Below are positions 25,264 through 33,509 of a stretch of DNA of 64,000 bases, in pieces. Under the pieces are notes generated by a model. It saw nothing but the letters and a program-made list of their open reading frames with translations. It was not told where the DNA came from and ran no database searches. The DNA lies in the NCBI GenBank assembly GCA_964588695.1, contig CAZPQK010000004.1, forward strand, positions 186,001 through 250,000. The letters run 5' to 3'. The DNA is from CAZPQK01 sp964588695 (GTDB lineage: Bacteria; Krumholzibacteriota; Krumholzibacteriia; WVZY01; JAKEHA01). The position numbers were made by a program, and so were the translations under genes. Numbering within the stretch: position 1 is the first letter of the stretch; each line of letters begins with the position of its first letter.

Positions 25264-26229
25264 ATGAAGCATTTGCTAGCGGTACCCGACGACACAGATA
25301 TTATCGTCACTCACGAAAACATCTCCGGCCTGATACACAAAACGCCGGTCCTCACATGCGAGAGTCTTAGTCGCAGGGTTGGGGCCGAGCTTTTCTTCAA
25401 GTGCGAAAACTTTCAAAAGATCGGTGCGTTTAAGATGCGTGGCGCCGCTAGTGCCGCGATGCGCCTGGCGCCGGAGGCGCGCAAGAACGGGCTGGCAACT
25501 CATTCGTCGGGGAATCATGCGCAGGCCGTCGCTCGCGCCGCGCAGCACTTGGGCGTGCCCGCATATATTGTCATGCCGAAGAGTTCGCCGCGGGTAAAGA
25601 TCGATGCAACCAGAGCGTACGGGGCGAAGATCACGTTTTGCGAAGTGTCGCAGGCGTCTCGCGATGCGGCGTTGGGCGAGGTTGTCGCGCAAACCGGTGC
25701 GGCATTCATCCATCCGTTCGACAACTACGACGTGATCGCAGGGCAGGCGACCGTGGCGCGCGAGTTTGTGGGCGATGTGCCCGACCTGGACATTATCACT
25801 TGTCCTATTGGTGGCGGTGGGTTGATCAGTGGAACCGCGCTTGCGGCCGCTTACTATTCGTCGAGGACATTAGTTTACGGCGCCGAACCAACTGCCGTTG
25901 ACGACGCCTATCGCTCGTTTACGTCGGGCGAGTTGCAAACCAACACGTCAACCGACACAATCGCCGACGGGCTGCGCACCGGTATTTGTGAAAAGACCTT
26001 CGCTATTATTAGGGAGCGAGTTGCCGACGTGCTTACCGTTACCGATGAGCAAATCGTGGCGGCGATGCGGTTAGTCTGGGAGCGCATGAACGTCGTCATC
26101 GAGCCATCGAGCGCGGTCCCGGTTGCTATGGTCCTAAACCATCCAGGTTATTTTGCGGGGAAACGAGTAGGTGTAATTCTGACCGGCGGCAACGTAGATG
26201 TCGCCAACCTTCCGTTCGCGACTGACTAG
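25264..26229 (+). CDS. PLP-dependent threonine dehydratase / serine racemase
   Basis: A 321-residue fold-type II PLP enzyme, the catalytic-only (no ACT domain) form that deaminates threonine/serine or racemises serine. Visible residues are the Schiff-base Lys57 in KIGAFKMRGA, the substrate loop SSGNHAQ at 81-87, the phosphate-binding GGGGLISG at 183-190, and the C-terminal GGNVD. Serine racemase and biosynthetic/catabolic threonine ammonia-lyases cannot be separated by eye. The gene appears leaderless and converges on the FecR gene with a CTAG stop overlap. Confidence 0.93.
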   Translation: MKHLLAVPDDTDIIVTHENISGLIHKTPVLTCESLSRRVGAELFFKCENFQKIGAFKMRGAASAAMRLAPEARKNGLATHSSGNHAQAVARAAQHLGVPAYIVMPKSSPRVKIDATRAYGAKITFCEVSQASRDAALGEVVAQTGAAFIHPFDNYDVIAGQATVAREFVGDVPDLDIITCPIGGGGLISGTALAAAYYSSRTLVYGAEPTAVDDAYRSFTSGELQTNTSTDTIADGLRTGICEKTFAIIRERVADVLTVTDEQIVAAMRLVWERMNVVIEPSSAVPVAMVLNHPGYFAGKRVGVILTGGNVDVANLPFATD

Positions 26230-27068
26230 TCACCCATTGCCATATCGCGCACTTTCTTTAGCTTCGCACGTTCGGCAGGGAATATGTCCTCGACCTTCGC
26301 AGGCTTATCGCGATAGACGGTCCGACGCTTGCCGTCGGTGACAAAGTGGTAGGTACCATCGGCATCGGCCATCTTGACCTTGCCTTCAAGAACCGCCACA
26401 AAAAGGCTGTCCTGGTCACTCATCACCAGGAACGTTGTGCCAGCAACCTCAACCATCGCCAGCGGGGCGTAAATCATTAGTCGCTCGACGTTCAGCTTGG
26501 GGCCGGTGGCGATCCGCACCTCACCATGAGGCACTTCCAGCGAAGCTTCCTGCCCTTTGCCATAAGGCGTTAACTTGGGCACTGTCGCTTCGGAGTTCGC
26601 CGCCAACTGCATCGCCAGCTTGCGCTCAACGGTAAAGTCGACTTCCATATCGCCTTCGGTGAGTTTCACGGGCGCACCAGGATGAAGCATCTCGTCGATC
26701 TTCTTGGGCTGGTAGGGGTCCATCGAGTGACCTTGCACAAAAAGCTCTCCCGTCGATCCCGTCGACCCCATGTAGACCGTGGTAAAGTCGCTGCGATCGA
26801 AAAGCTTTGGTGTAACTGTCACCGCCAGGGCTGCAAAGAACGCTGCGGCCGCTGCTTGCCAGAACACACGGCGACGACGACGGCGACGCGCACCAAAGCC
26901 ATCGGTCGCATCGACAACGTTCTCGCCGGAGGCCGCGGCACCGCCAACAAACTGTTGCCGCAGTTTAGCCTTAAGCTCGGCACCCATAGCCGGACCCTGC
27001 AAATCGCGGACGGTTTGCTCAGCCCTCTGCTCTTTGGGCGTTAGTTGATATTCCTGATCGTCGTTCAT
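26226..27068 (-). CDS. FecR-domain membrane protein, likely anti-sigma factor
   Basis: A 280-residue single-pass membrane protein. The cytoplasmic N-terminal part (about 65 residues) ends in the positively charged run GARRRRRRRVFWQ. One helix (AAAAAFFAALAVTVTP) follows, then a periplasmic FecR domain (SEATVPKLTPYGKGQEASLEVPHGEVRIATG ... YAPLAMVEVAGTTFLVMSDQDSLFVAVLEGKVKM). FecR proteins relay signals to or restrain ECF sigma factors. The sigma gene ends 9 bp upstream, so the pair forms an operon. It converges on the PLP enzyme gene with a 4-bp stop overlap. The signal and regulon are unknown. Confidence 0.88.
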   Translation of the reverse strand: MNDDQEYQLTPKEQRAEQTVRDLQGPAMGAELKAKLRQQFVGGAAASGENVVDATDGFGARRRRRRRVFWQAAAAAFFAALAVTVTPKLFDRSDFTTVYMGSTGSTGELFVQGHSMDPYQPKKIDEMLHPGAPVKLTEGDMEVDFTVERKLAMQLAANSEATVPKLTPYGKGQEASLEVPHGEVRIATGPKLNVERLMIYAPLAMVEVAGTTFLVMSDQDSLFVAVLEGKVKMADADGTYHFVTDGKRRTVYRDKPAKVEDIFPAERAKLKKVRDMAMGD

Positions 27069-27077
27069 CGACTCGCG

Positions 27078-27680
27078 TTAACTACCTAAAATTTCGGCTA
27101 ATTGTGACAGTGCGCGTGAGTACCGCTTTCGTATCGCCGCGTGAGTTGAATCCAACATCTCCGCAATTTCTTTATGGTTGAGCCCCTGCCACAAATGCAG
27201 GACCACAACCTCTCGCAATGTATCGGGCAACTTGTTCAACGCCCGTTGGACATCCGCATCGCGTTCGTCCGCCAATAACAATCCTTCGGGTGTCTCCGTG
27301 GTGGTCGGATGATCGTTCTGCCAGTCTTCGATTTCATCCAACGGTGAGGTCACGTTTTCGCGGCGGCGGGTCGTGCCTCGCCAATGTTCGCGACAGGCAT
27401 TGTAGGTGATAGTGGTCACCCATGGGCCCGGGTCGCGATTCGGGTCGAGGGTGTGTATCGCGCGGTGGATCTTCAGAAACACTTCTTGCGATACATCCTC
27501 GGCCAGGGTTCGATCGCCGAGGAGACGGTATGCCAAGCCGAAGACGCGGTCTGCAAAGGCGTCAAAGAACTGCCCCAGCGCGACCGGGTCCCGAGCGACT
27601 ACTCGTCGCAGGACTTCTCCTGATAGCGCTCCGTTTCCTTTTGTGGAAACTTCGCTGAATTGCGGATCGGCGTCGGCCAT
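27078..27680 (-). CDS. ECF-type sigma-70 family RNA polymerase sigma factor
   Basis: A 200-residue sigma factor with region 2 (FADRVFGLAYRLLGDRTLAEDVSQEVFLKIHRAI; the DxxxAEDVxQEVFL signature) and region 4 (LNKLPDTLREVVVLHLWQGLNHKEIAEMLDSTHAAIRKRYSRAL, a helix-turn-helix). Length and the absence of region 3 mark the extracytoplasmic-function group. It directs polymerase to a stress or surface regulon that cannot be defined here. The ATG at 27680 is preferred because a TATAAT ends six bases before it, which would make the transcript leaderless; the longer frame to 27719 would span that promoter. Co-transcribed with the FecR gene. Confidence 0.93.
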   Translation of the reverse strand: MADADPQFSEVSTKGNGALSGEVLRRVVARDPVALGQFFDAFADRVFGLAYRLLGDRTLAEDVSQEVFLKIHRAIHTLDPNRDPGPWVTTITYNACREHWRGTTRRRENVTSPLDEIEDWQNDHPTTTETPEGLLLADERDADVQRALNKLPDTLREVVVLHLWQGLNHKEIAEMLDSTHAAIRKRYSRALSQLAEILGS

Positions 27681-27686
27681 GCCCAC

Positions 27687-27730
27687 ATTATATACGCTTA
27701 GCCCCAGGAAGTGTGTCACGAATCCGTGAC
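27687..27730 (-). promoter_or_regulatory. Leaderless promoter and inverted repeat upstream of the sigma gene
   Basis: TATAAT (minus strand 27692-27687) is followed by six bases and then the ATG. Upstream lies a perfect dyad GTCACG-AATC-CGTGAC (27715-27730) that covers the expected -35 edge and could be an operator. A consensus -35 is absent. Confidence 0.55.
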
Positions 27731-27754
27731 GACCCCCGCCTGCTGGCGGGGGTC
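27731..27754 (-). terminator. Strong hairpin without T-run downstream of the 300-aa lipoprotein
   Basis: GACCCCCGCC-tgct-GGCGGGGGTC, a perfect 10-bp GC stem, 22 bp after the stop codon at 27777 in the minus direction. No U-tract follows, so termination would be factor-assisted or the hairpin may serve as a 3' end stabiliser. Confidence 0.55.
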
Positions 27755-27776
27755 AGCCCCATTGATTGACAAATGC

Positions 27777-28679
27777 TTAGAGCAACGGATCTCCCCAGAG
27801 CGGCGGCGAATAGTTGTCTGCACCAGGGCTCCAGTTCGCCTGCATAATCGCAAAAGTGATAGATGCCACCGCGGTAACAATGTAGGCGGGAATCGTAATC
27901 TGCGGAAACAACGCGGCGAGCTTGCCGTACGCCATTTGCGCGAGTACGTCGGAGATTATGCGCCCGACCGAAGCCCAGGGCACCACGATGTCTCGAACCA
28001 GTTCGTTATCCTGTCCTGGCGGTACCGGAATTTTGCTCCAAAAGGCAACCGACGCGGCCATTACCCTGGCAGCCGACTTGGTCGCTGGCGAATGCGACCG
28101 GCGCGCAATCTCGTTGGCAACGGCCGCGGCGCGCTCCGGTGTAACCAGCTTTGGCGCGCGGTTGTCGTCACCGACTGTGATTAAACCGGCTATCAGAGCG
28201 CGAAATTCCTCCGCCTCCTGCGGCGAGATGAATCCCGTCTGCTCCCACTGAGTGATCATTCCCTCTACGTCGCGCCCACCTTTGCCGGCAAAGTCGTAGG
28301 TCGGTCGGAACGTCTCCAGATACTCCAGAATTACCCCGATATCGCCCTGGTTAAACTGGAATGGTTCGTTGTGGGCAACCATGACCTGATTGATAGAGCG
28401 CGCAACTACGCTGGTGAACTCGTTGTGCGTAATCGGTTGCGTTGAATTGAGTGCGCGACGGCGATCGAACGCCAACAGAATATCGTTGTGGCCTGCGCCG
28501 ATGTCGTAGGGCGCCGCTTTAGGCAAATGACCAAAGCGATCATCAAAGTGGCGAAGCAGCCTGATGTCGCTTTCGAGATTTTTGGTGGGCCTGGTGTTCG
28601 TCGCGATTGGCGATTCGCTACAAGCAAGCATTCCGGCGGTGATTACCACTGCCATCGCAAAAACAAAAATTCGCTTCAT
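27777..28679 (-). CDS. Hypothetical lipoprotein, 300 aa
   Basis: A 300-residue protein with a lipoprotein signal (FAMAVVITAGMLACSES, lipobox GMLAC). The mature part is helical and not recognised. It contains several acidic stretches and a hydrophobic segment near the C-terminus (QITIPAYIVTAVASITFAIMQA), so it may be lipid-anchored and additionally membrane-inserted. GGGAGG precedes the ATG. It precedes the sigma gene on the same strand but is separated by a strong hairpin, so co-transcription is unlikely. No function is proposed. Confidence 0.65.
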   Translation of the reverse strand: MKRIFVFAMAVVITAGMLACSESPIATNTRPTKNLESDIRLLRHFDDRFGHLPKAAPYDIGAGHNDILLAFDRRRALNSTQPITHNEFTSVVARSINQVMVAHNEPFQFNQGDIGVILEYLETFRPTYDFAGKGGRDVEGMITQWEQTGFISPQEAEEFRALIAGLITVGDDNRAPKLVTPERAAAVANEIARRSHSPATKSAARVMAASVAFWSKIPVPPGQDNELVRDIVVPWASVGRIISDVLAQMAYGKLAALFPQITIPAYIVTAVASITFAIMQANWSPGADNYSPPLWGDPLL

Positions 28680-28973
28680 CCCTATCCTCCCAGATTAAAC
28701 GCGGCGGAGCAGGCCCGAGCCGAGCGACCGGATGCGGGTGTGGGGTGCAAACTCGGCGTCGGACCTTTGCCCGACCGCAAATGTGTAAAAGACGTGCGCT
28801 TATCGCCGCCCAACATGAGGGCGTCGACTGGTTGAGAGGTATGAACGAGGAGGAAGGGAGGCTTTGAGGAAAGTGCGTTCGGCCCTCCCGTTGGCCGACG
28901 TGTGGTGTACAATAGTAAGCAGACGCCACGAGCGCAATAGCGTCGGAATGTTTTTTAGTTATTAGGAGAAAAA
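28680..28973. other. Intergenic region between divergent lipoprotein and DUF899 genes
   Basis: 294 bp without a supported gene. It must hold two divergent promoters. The clearest element is TACAAT near 28907-28912, about 60 bp before the DUF899 start, but no matching -35 is found. No structured RNA or repeat is evident. Confidence 0.4.
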
Positions 28974-29654
28974 ATGGAAATCGGTCAGTACAAAAACGAA
29001 AGCGACGCCTACCGACGGGCGCGTGCCGAACTACTGCAAGCCGAACGCGAACTGCGAGACCGACGTGAGCAAGTCGCGCAACGTCGCCGCGAGTTACCGC
29101 ACGACAAAGTCACCGACAACTACATGTTTCGCGAAGGCCCGCGCGACTTGTCGGCGGGAGACGAGGAACGCCGCGTGTCGCTGGCCGACTTGTTTGATCG
29201 TCCCGACGCTCCGCTGGTGCTTTATCAGTTCATGTACGGCGAAGCCCAGGAGAATCCGTGTCCCAGCTGCACCATGTGGAATGACGGACTTAACGCAGCC
29301 GCGCGCCACGTCGAACAGCACATTAACTTTGCGACCGTGGCGCAGGCACCTTTGCGACTGTTTCGTGCGTTCGCCCGCTCCCGACAGTGGAGACATCTGC
29401 GACTGTTGTCGGCTATCGAATCGAGCTTTAAGCGCGACTTTAACTTTGCCGACGACAAGGGCAACCAGTATCCCGGCGTGAGTGTGTTCATCCGCGATGC
29501 CGACGGCGTCGTGCATCACACATACTCCGGATCCGCAGTCTTCGACCTGGAGAAGAACGAGCATCGCGGGATCGATCTACTTACCCCTGTGTGGAACATC
29601 TTCGACCTAACACCACCGGGGCGTCCCGACTGGTATCCGACACTGGACTACTAA
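28974..29654 (+). CDS. DUF899-family thioredoxin-like protein
   Basis: A 226-residue cytoplasmic protein of the DUF899 family (thioredoxin-like fold). The N-terminal helix (YRRARAELLQAERELRDRREQVAQRRRELP) is typical, followed by LADLFDRPDAPLVLYQFMYG and the CxxC-type motif NPCPSCTMWNDGL near residue 98-110, then DADGVVHHTYSGSAVFDLEK and the family ending DLTPPGRPDWYPTLDY. Redox activity is likely by the CPSC motif but unproven. GGAGAA precedes the ATG. It converges on the hydrolase-barrel gene with a 16-bp gap. Confidence 0.85.
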   Translation: MEIGQYKNESDAYRRARAELLQAERELRDRREQVAQRRRELPHDKVTDNYMFREGPRDLSAGDEERRVSLADLFDRPDAPLVLYQFMYGEAQENPCPSCTMWNDGLNAAARHVEQHINFATVAQAPLRLFRAFARSRQWRHLRLLSAIESSFKRDFNFADDKGNQYPGVSVFIRDADGVVHHTYSGSAVFDLEKNEHRGIDLLTPVWNIFDLTPPGRPDWYPTLDY

Positions 29655-29670
29655 CGCGCGAACGCCAGGC

Positions 29671-31482
29671 CTATCTTGCCGGTGCGATTGAAATGCCGAT
29701 CACGACGCCACTTAGCCGCGAACGCGAATAACCATCGGGCACGTCCTCGGTGCCAAACGCGAACCGATAGCCCACCGCGAGTTCGACTCGTCGGATAATC
29801 GCGGACTGCGAAAGTTCGACGCGCCAAAACCCCTGGTCGCCACCGGGGGTGTCGGCACGCACATAGTCGACGGCGGTGTTCGTGCTTCCCCGCCCCTCTT
29901 GATGGTCGATACCAAGGCCGATACTCTGAAGCCGCATCGCGTCCCAATCGGCACCGACGAGTGTTCCGCGATAACGAGCCGTCGTCGCGGTACGGCCAAA
30001 TCGACCGCCTAACTCGGCGCCAACTTCGGGCCTCCACTTGCCAAGCACGTGGCAGATTCCAAGACTTCCGTCGAGATGAAGCCCGACCGGTCGCGGCAAA
30101 GACGGGCCGCTAGCTTCTTCCCAGTACTCATCGCGCCAGTGTTTGAATCGACTCATGTCGGCATGTCGCTGCGGACCCGGGTTGGTGGTGCCGTCGCCGC
30201 GCGCCTCAATCTCCCGGCGCGCCGGAATTGTCCCCAGGCCGAAGGCTTTTAGCGTCACGCGGTCGCGAATGCCAGCGGGAAATCCCTCCATCGCCTTGAC
30301 GGCAACGTTCCAGCGTCCAAAGCGCTGCCCAAGAACACCGTTCCCGTCGTCCGCCGTACTGCCGTTCGCACGATAAAAGCTGTCGATCCACTCCAGCGTG
30401 CTTCCGCGCGGCGCCACGTCGCCAGCGGTTTTTTGTTCGCGCTCGGCCTTCGGGTGCAACGAGACCACCCGAAACGTTGCGTCGGGATGCGCTTGCAGCC
30501 ACGGCACCACGGTTGCGATGGTTTCGGTAGCGGATGTGGCCGCGCCCATGTAATCGAGTGTGTCGATACGCAACCGATGCCCCCACCGCTCCAAGAGATC
30601 GTTGCCAACAATTGCGCCCATGCTGTGGCATGTAACAGTTAGCTGAGTATCGTGCTGTCCCTGAAACTCTTCCAGCCGACGAAGGAACTTGTGGACCGCA
30701 GGGTTTTCCTGTGGCCGGTCGGGATGCGGGACGACGCTATGCGCGCGACGGCTAAGGTTGCGCCAGGTGTGGACACCAAGTCCGGACGTGACTGTCGTCG
30801 ACACGATTTTAAGCGGCCACGTGCGCACGTTCAGCAACCACGATCCGGTTTGATAACCGCGGCCACGACGGCTTCGTGCGTCATAGATTGTGCGAACCTC
30901 CGCGGGCACTTGTAAACCGTTTGCCGCGTCGCGGGCATCGGCGCGACTTCTTCGCTCATGCGTGATCAGGTCAAACGGGGCTTTAACGATTGCGCTTCCC
31001 AAGCGCCACGGAACCACCCATGTCGAAGAAACCGGGCCATATACTGGACGGCGCTTGCCGCCGCGTATCATAAACATTTCCTGCACAAGCGACGTAGCAA
31101 GCGACGACGGCCATAGCAGGTAGACCGGATATACCCCGTCGTCGAGTTCGGCGCGAACCTGCTCCTGCAAGCGCCCCAAAGTGCCGGATGTGGTTTCCAA
31201 TCCGCCGTGGATGAACAACTGCACGCGCCGGTCCGCCCCGACCGAGTCGGTGACGAACCGACTCATCGCGTCAAACATGGCATCCAGTTGCTGTTGATAG
31301 AGATCGGCGTCAGAATATGCATGGCGTCGCCCGACCCAAGTGGGTCGCAGCGCGTCAACCGCGTGCCCGGACTCATTCACGACAATTGCATGGTGTTGCA
31401 ATTGCGGCAAAGTGTCGACCGCGTGGGCTTCGGAGCGCACCGACAACCCGGCCAGTAACATTAAAGCAAGCCAACGAAACAA
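29671..31482 (-). CDS. Exported alpha/beta hydrolase fused to a C-terminal beta-barrel-like domain
   Basis: A 603-residue protein. With the start at TTG 31482 (AGAAGG lies 6 nt upstream) it begins with a signal peptide (MFRWLALMLLAGLSVRSEAHA); a GTG at 31503 is the alternative. Residues about 85-420 look like an alpha/beta hydrolase: FIHGGLE as the oxyanion HG motif, and TCHSMGAIVG with nucleophile Ser near 287 (G-x-S-x-G variant C-H-S-M-G). The last 130 residues alternate polar and hydrophobic residues in short strands (AELGGRFGRTATTARYRGTLVGADW ... VELSQSAIIRRVELAVGYRFAF) and end VVIGISIAPAR, suggesting an outer-membrane barrel. A lipase or esterase role is inferred; the fusion is unusual. 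Confidence 0.6.
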   Translation of the reverse strand: MFRWLALMLLAGLSVRSEAHAVDTLPQLQHHAIVVNESGHAVDALRPTWVGRRHAYSDADLYQQQLDAMFDAMSRFVTDSVGADRRVQLFIHGGLETTSGTLGRLQEQVRAELDDGVYPVYLLWPSSLATSLVQEMFMIRGGKRRPVYGPVSSTWVVPWRLGSAIVKAPFDLITHERRSRADARDAANGLQVPAEVRTIYDARSRRGRGYQTGSWLLNVRTWPLKIVSTTVTSGLGVHTWRNLSRRAHSVVPHPDRPQENPAVHKFLRRLEEFQGQHDTQLTVTCHSMGAIVGNDLLERWGHRLRIDTLDYMGAATSATETIATVVPWLQAHPDATFRVVSLHPKAEREQKTAGDVAPRGSTLEWIDSFYRANGSTADDGNGVLGQRFGRWNVAVKAMEGFPAGIRDRVTLKAFGLGTIPARREIEARGDGTTNPGPQRHADMSRFKHWRDEYWEEASGPSLPRPVGLHLDGSLGICHVLGKWRPEVGAELGGRFGRTATTARYRGTLVGADWDAMRLQSIGLGIDHQEGRGSTNTAVDYVRADTPGGDQGFWRVELSQSAIIRRVELAVGYRFAFGTEDVPDGYSRSRLSGVVIGISIAPAR

Positions 31483-31527
31483 AGCACGCCTTCTGGTTAA
31501 CACTTGATGGCCGCAACAACCGACGTA

Positions 31528-31536
31528 TGCTACGGT
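31528..31536 (+). promoter_or_regulatory. Extended -10 implying a leaderless GIY-YIG mRNA
   Basis: TGCTACGGT followed by six bases (GGCCGC) and the ATG at 31543, the same geometry as at 25249 and 40159. No Shine-Dalgarno sequence. Confidence 0.5.
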
Positions 31537-31542
31537 GGCCGC

Positions 31543-31800
31543 ATGTGGTCTGTCTACATACTAGAGTGTTCCGACGGAACCCTGTACACGGGGATATCTA
31601 ACAATGTGGCTGCGCGGCTGGACAGCCACAACGCGGGAGACGGCGCAAAGTACACGCGCGGACGGCTACCGGTTGCATTGGTTTATGAGGAGGAAATCGG
31701 CGAGCGCAGCGACGCGCTGCGGCGCGAGATCGAAATTAAGCGTCTGTCTGCGGCCGTTAAACGGCAGCTGATACGCGCTAAAGAAACTGAAACCCGATAA
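31543..31800 (+). CDS. GIY-YIG nuclease-domain protein (UPF0213/YhbQ-like)
   Basis: An 85-residue small protein consisting of one GIY-YIG domain. The motif appears as WSVYILECSDGTLYTGISNN, with VYI for GIY and YTG for YIG. The catalytic Arg lies in VAARLDSHN, and ALVYEEEIGERSDALRREIEIKRLSAAVKRQLI holds the conserved Glu of the family. UPF0213 proteins are structure-selective nuclease-like proteins of unclear role. The start at 31543 gives the family's MWSVYIL N-terminus. The 3' end overlaps the convergent barrel-protein gene by 23 bp. Confidence 0.9.
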   Translation: MWSVYILECSDGTLYTGISNNVAARLDSHNAGDGAKYTRGRLPVALVYEEEIGERSDALRREIEIKRLSAAVKRQLIRAKETETR

Positions 31801-32362
31801 CGATACCGGTGTTCAGCACGTTTGACCTTTCCAGGAACACGGGCGCGAATTCTACACCGATGTACAACGCGTTGCTTCCGCGCACCAACGGCGCAAAGGC
31901 GGCGCCCAAGTAGAGCCCAAAGCCGGTGTCATCGTCTTCGACACCGTCGCCTTCGATCGCAAGAACTCCCAGGCCTGCGCCGAACTCAACGTTAAGCTGA
32001 TCGCTCATCCAATACTGCGTCGTCAACGCCACCGAGCCGCAGGTAAAGTCCGCCTGGCTTTCGCCCAGTACGTTTTGCCCGGAGATCACGATGACGTCGT
32101 TTTCCACCAGCGTTCCCGATGCGCGAAGGAGTATCGCGACGTCGTCGTTGACGAATCCGCCGATCGAAAAGTTCAGCCCGGACAAACCGGTCTGGTCGTA
32201 GCCGTCGCCATTTTGAAATCCGACCCCGAGGGAAAGAGAGGCCGTAAACCCACCACGGTCTGCCGGCGTGGGTCCCGGCGACTGGGCAGACGCGAGCCGT
32301 GGCGTCCATAGCGTTGCGGCAAGAACAGAGACGAGGGCAACCAACAGTCGAAAATTGAACAC
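31778..32362 (-). CDS. Outer-membrane beta-barrel protein, 194 aa
   Basis: A 194-residue exported protein. The signal peptide is in residues 1-26 (ending LASAQ). Eight to ten short amphipathic strands follow (GFTASLSLGVGFQNG, LNFSIGGFVNDDVAILLRASGT, VALTTQYWMSDQLNVEFGAGLGVL, GFGLYLGAAFAPL, ALYIGVEFAPVF), ending NTGIVIGFQFL with the terminal aromatic-hydrophobic pattern of BamA-inserted barrels. This is the OmpW/OmpA-barrel-like class in size. The start is GTG 32362 behind GGAGG (10 nt). It converges with the GIY-YIG gene with a 23-bp overlap. Confidence 0.8.
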   Translation of the reverse strand: MFNFRLLVALVSVLAATLWTPRLASAQSPGPTPADRGGFTASLSLGVGFQNGDGYDQTGLSGLNFSIGGFVNDDVAILLRASGTLVENDVIVISGQNVLGESQADFTCGSVALTTQYWMSDQLNVEFGAGLGVLAIEGDGVEDDDTGFGLYLGAAFAPLVRGSNALYIGVEFAPVFLERSNVLNTGIVIGFQFL

Positions 32363-32396
32363 GACGGCTTAACCTCCGGGAGTTTGCCGACATCAG

Positions 32397-32402
32397 TATA
32401 AT
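32397..32402 (+). promoter_or_regulatory. -10 element TATAAT of the second hydrolase gene
   Basis: TATAAT 65 bp before the ATG at 32468; the preceding bases are CAG, not TG, and no -35 is clear. Confidence 0.45.
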
Positions 32403-32467
32403 GGTTGCAGGGCGGCTCCGCGAATGTGAATCTAGTGGCGAGGCACACCTTAACACCGGGGGAGAAT

Positions 32468-33430
32468 ATGGATCGCGAAGTTGCCATGTACGTGCACGGC
32501 GTCAGCCCGGAGGGATCAACCGGAACTCACGCGGCTTCGTACCAGAAGCTTCACAATGGCATCCGCAAAGAGGTTGGAACGGGCTACCCGGAAAGCTTTG
32601 TTGGGGTCGAGTGGGGGTGGAACGTCGACAACGTACAGTTCCCCAAGGGCCACCAGGCACTGGCCGAGGCCGAACGGCAATTGGGCAGCCGAGCGCTTAC
32701 CGCGGTTAAAGCGGCAAGCGACGCGTCGCTTAACCCGCTGCGAATTGCCATCGACAAAGCGCGGCCGTTTTACATCTATGGGTTGGGCGACATGTTTTAT
32801 TACGTGTCGAAAGATGGGCAACAATCCGTTCGCTACGCGATGTGCGAACAACTACTGGCCTACCTCCGTGGGCGGAACCTGCTGGAAGACCCGGGTGGTT
32901 TTCCTTTCTCGCTGACCATTGTCGCGCACAGCGCCGGCTCGGTGGCAGCAATGGACCTGCTGTTTTACCTGTTCCAACGAATTAAGCCCGACCATGAGTT
33001 TCTGAAGTCGTGCGAAACCACGTCCGAAGTAAGCACACGAAACGCGCTAACCGACCTTCGCGAGTTGGCACAACAGGGTAAGTTTCGGATTCGTCGCTTT
33101 GTTACGTTCGGATCTCCGATCACGCCGCTGGCGTTTCGCAAAGATGCGGTTGTCGAGTTACTGGCTGCGGGAAAGAAGCTTGATCCTCGCGACTACGGCC
33201 TGGCCGAACGCGGAAGCGGTTTTGAGGGGGACCTCACCGGGCCCCGATGGATTAATTTGTGGGACAAAGACGACTTTATTTCGTGGCCGGTCGAGCCGTT
33301 GTTTATGAATCCTAAGGACTACAAAACCGTCGCGGACGTTTATGTGGACGTGTCTGACTTTGTCACCGAAGCCCACGGTTCGTACTGGCAACACCCGGCG
33401 GTTTATCGCGCTATCGCCGAGGCGTGGTAG
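32468..33430 (+). CDS. Cytoplasmic alpha/beta hydrolase-like protein
   Basis: A 320-residue protein without signal peptide. It has an oxyanion-type MYVHGVSPEG at residues 7-16, and a nucleophile elbow FSLTIVAHSAGSVAAMDLLFYL with Ser155 in A-H-S-A-G. RFVTFGSPITPLAF follows, as in lipase and serine-esterase families, then FISWPVEPLF with a candidate Asp and a C-terminal His in VTEAHGSYW. A hydrolase acting on esters or acting as a lipase is likely, substrate unknown. GGGGGAG precedes the ATG. It is divergent from the small barrel-protein gene; the hydrolase-barrel fusion on the other side makes this a small lipolytic neighbourhood. Confidence 0.75.
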   Translation: MDREVAMYVHGVSPEGSTGTHAASYQKLHNGIRKEVGTGYPESFVGVEWGWNVDNVQFPKGHQALAEAERQLGSRALTAVKAASDASLNPLRIAIDKARPFYIYGLGDMFYYVSKDGQQSVRYAMCEQLLAYLRGRNLLEDPGGFPFSLTIVAHSAGSVAAMDLLFYLFQRIKPDHEFLKSCETTSEVSTRNALTDLRELAQQGKFRIRRFVTFGSPITPLAFRKDAVVELLAAGKKLDPRDYGLAERGSGFEGDLTGPRWINLWDKDDFISWPVEPLFMNPKDYKTVADVYVDVSDFVTEAHGSYWQHPAVYRAIAEAW

Positions 33431-33509
33431 CCGGCTAATACCGCTTCACCACCGCGCCGTAATCCCTTAGAATTGAGGGAGATTGCTGCTTGTTTACCCA
33501 CACACCTCC

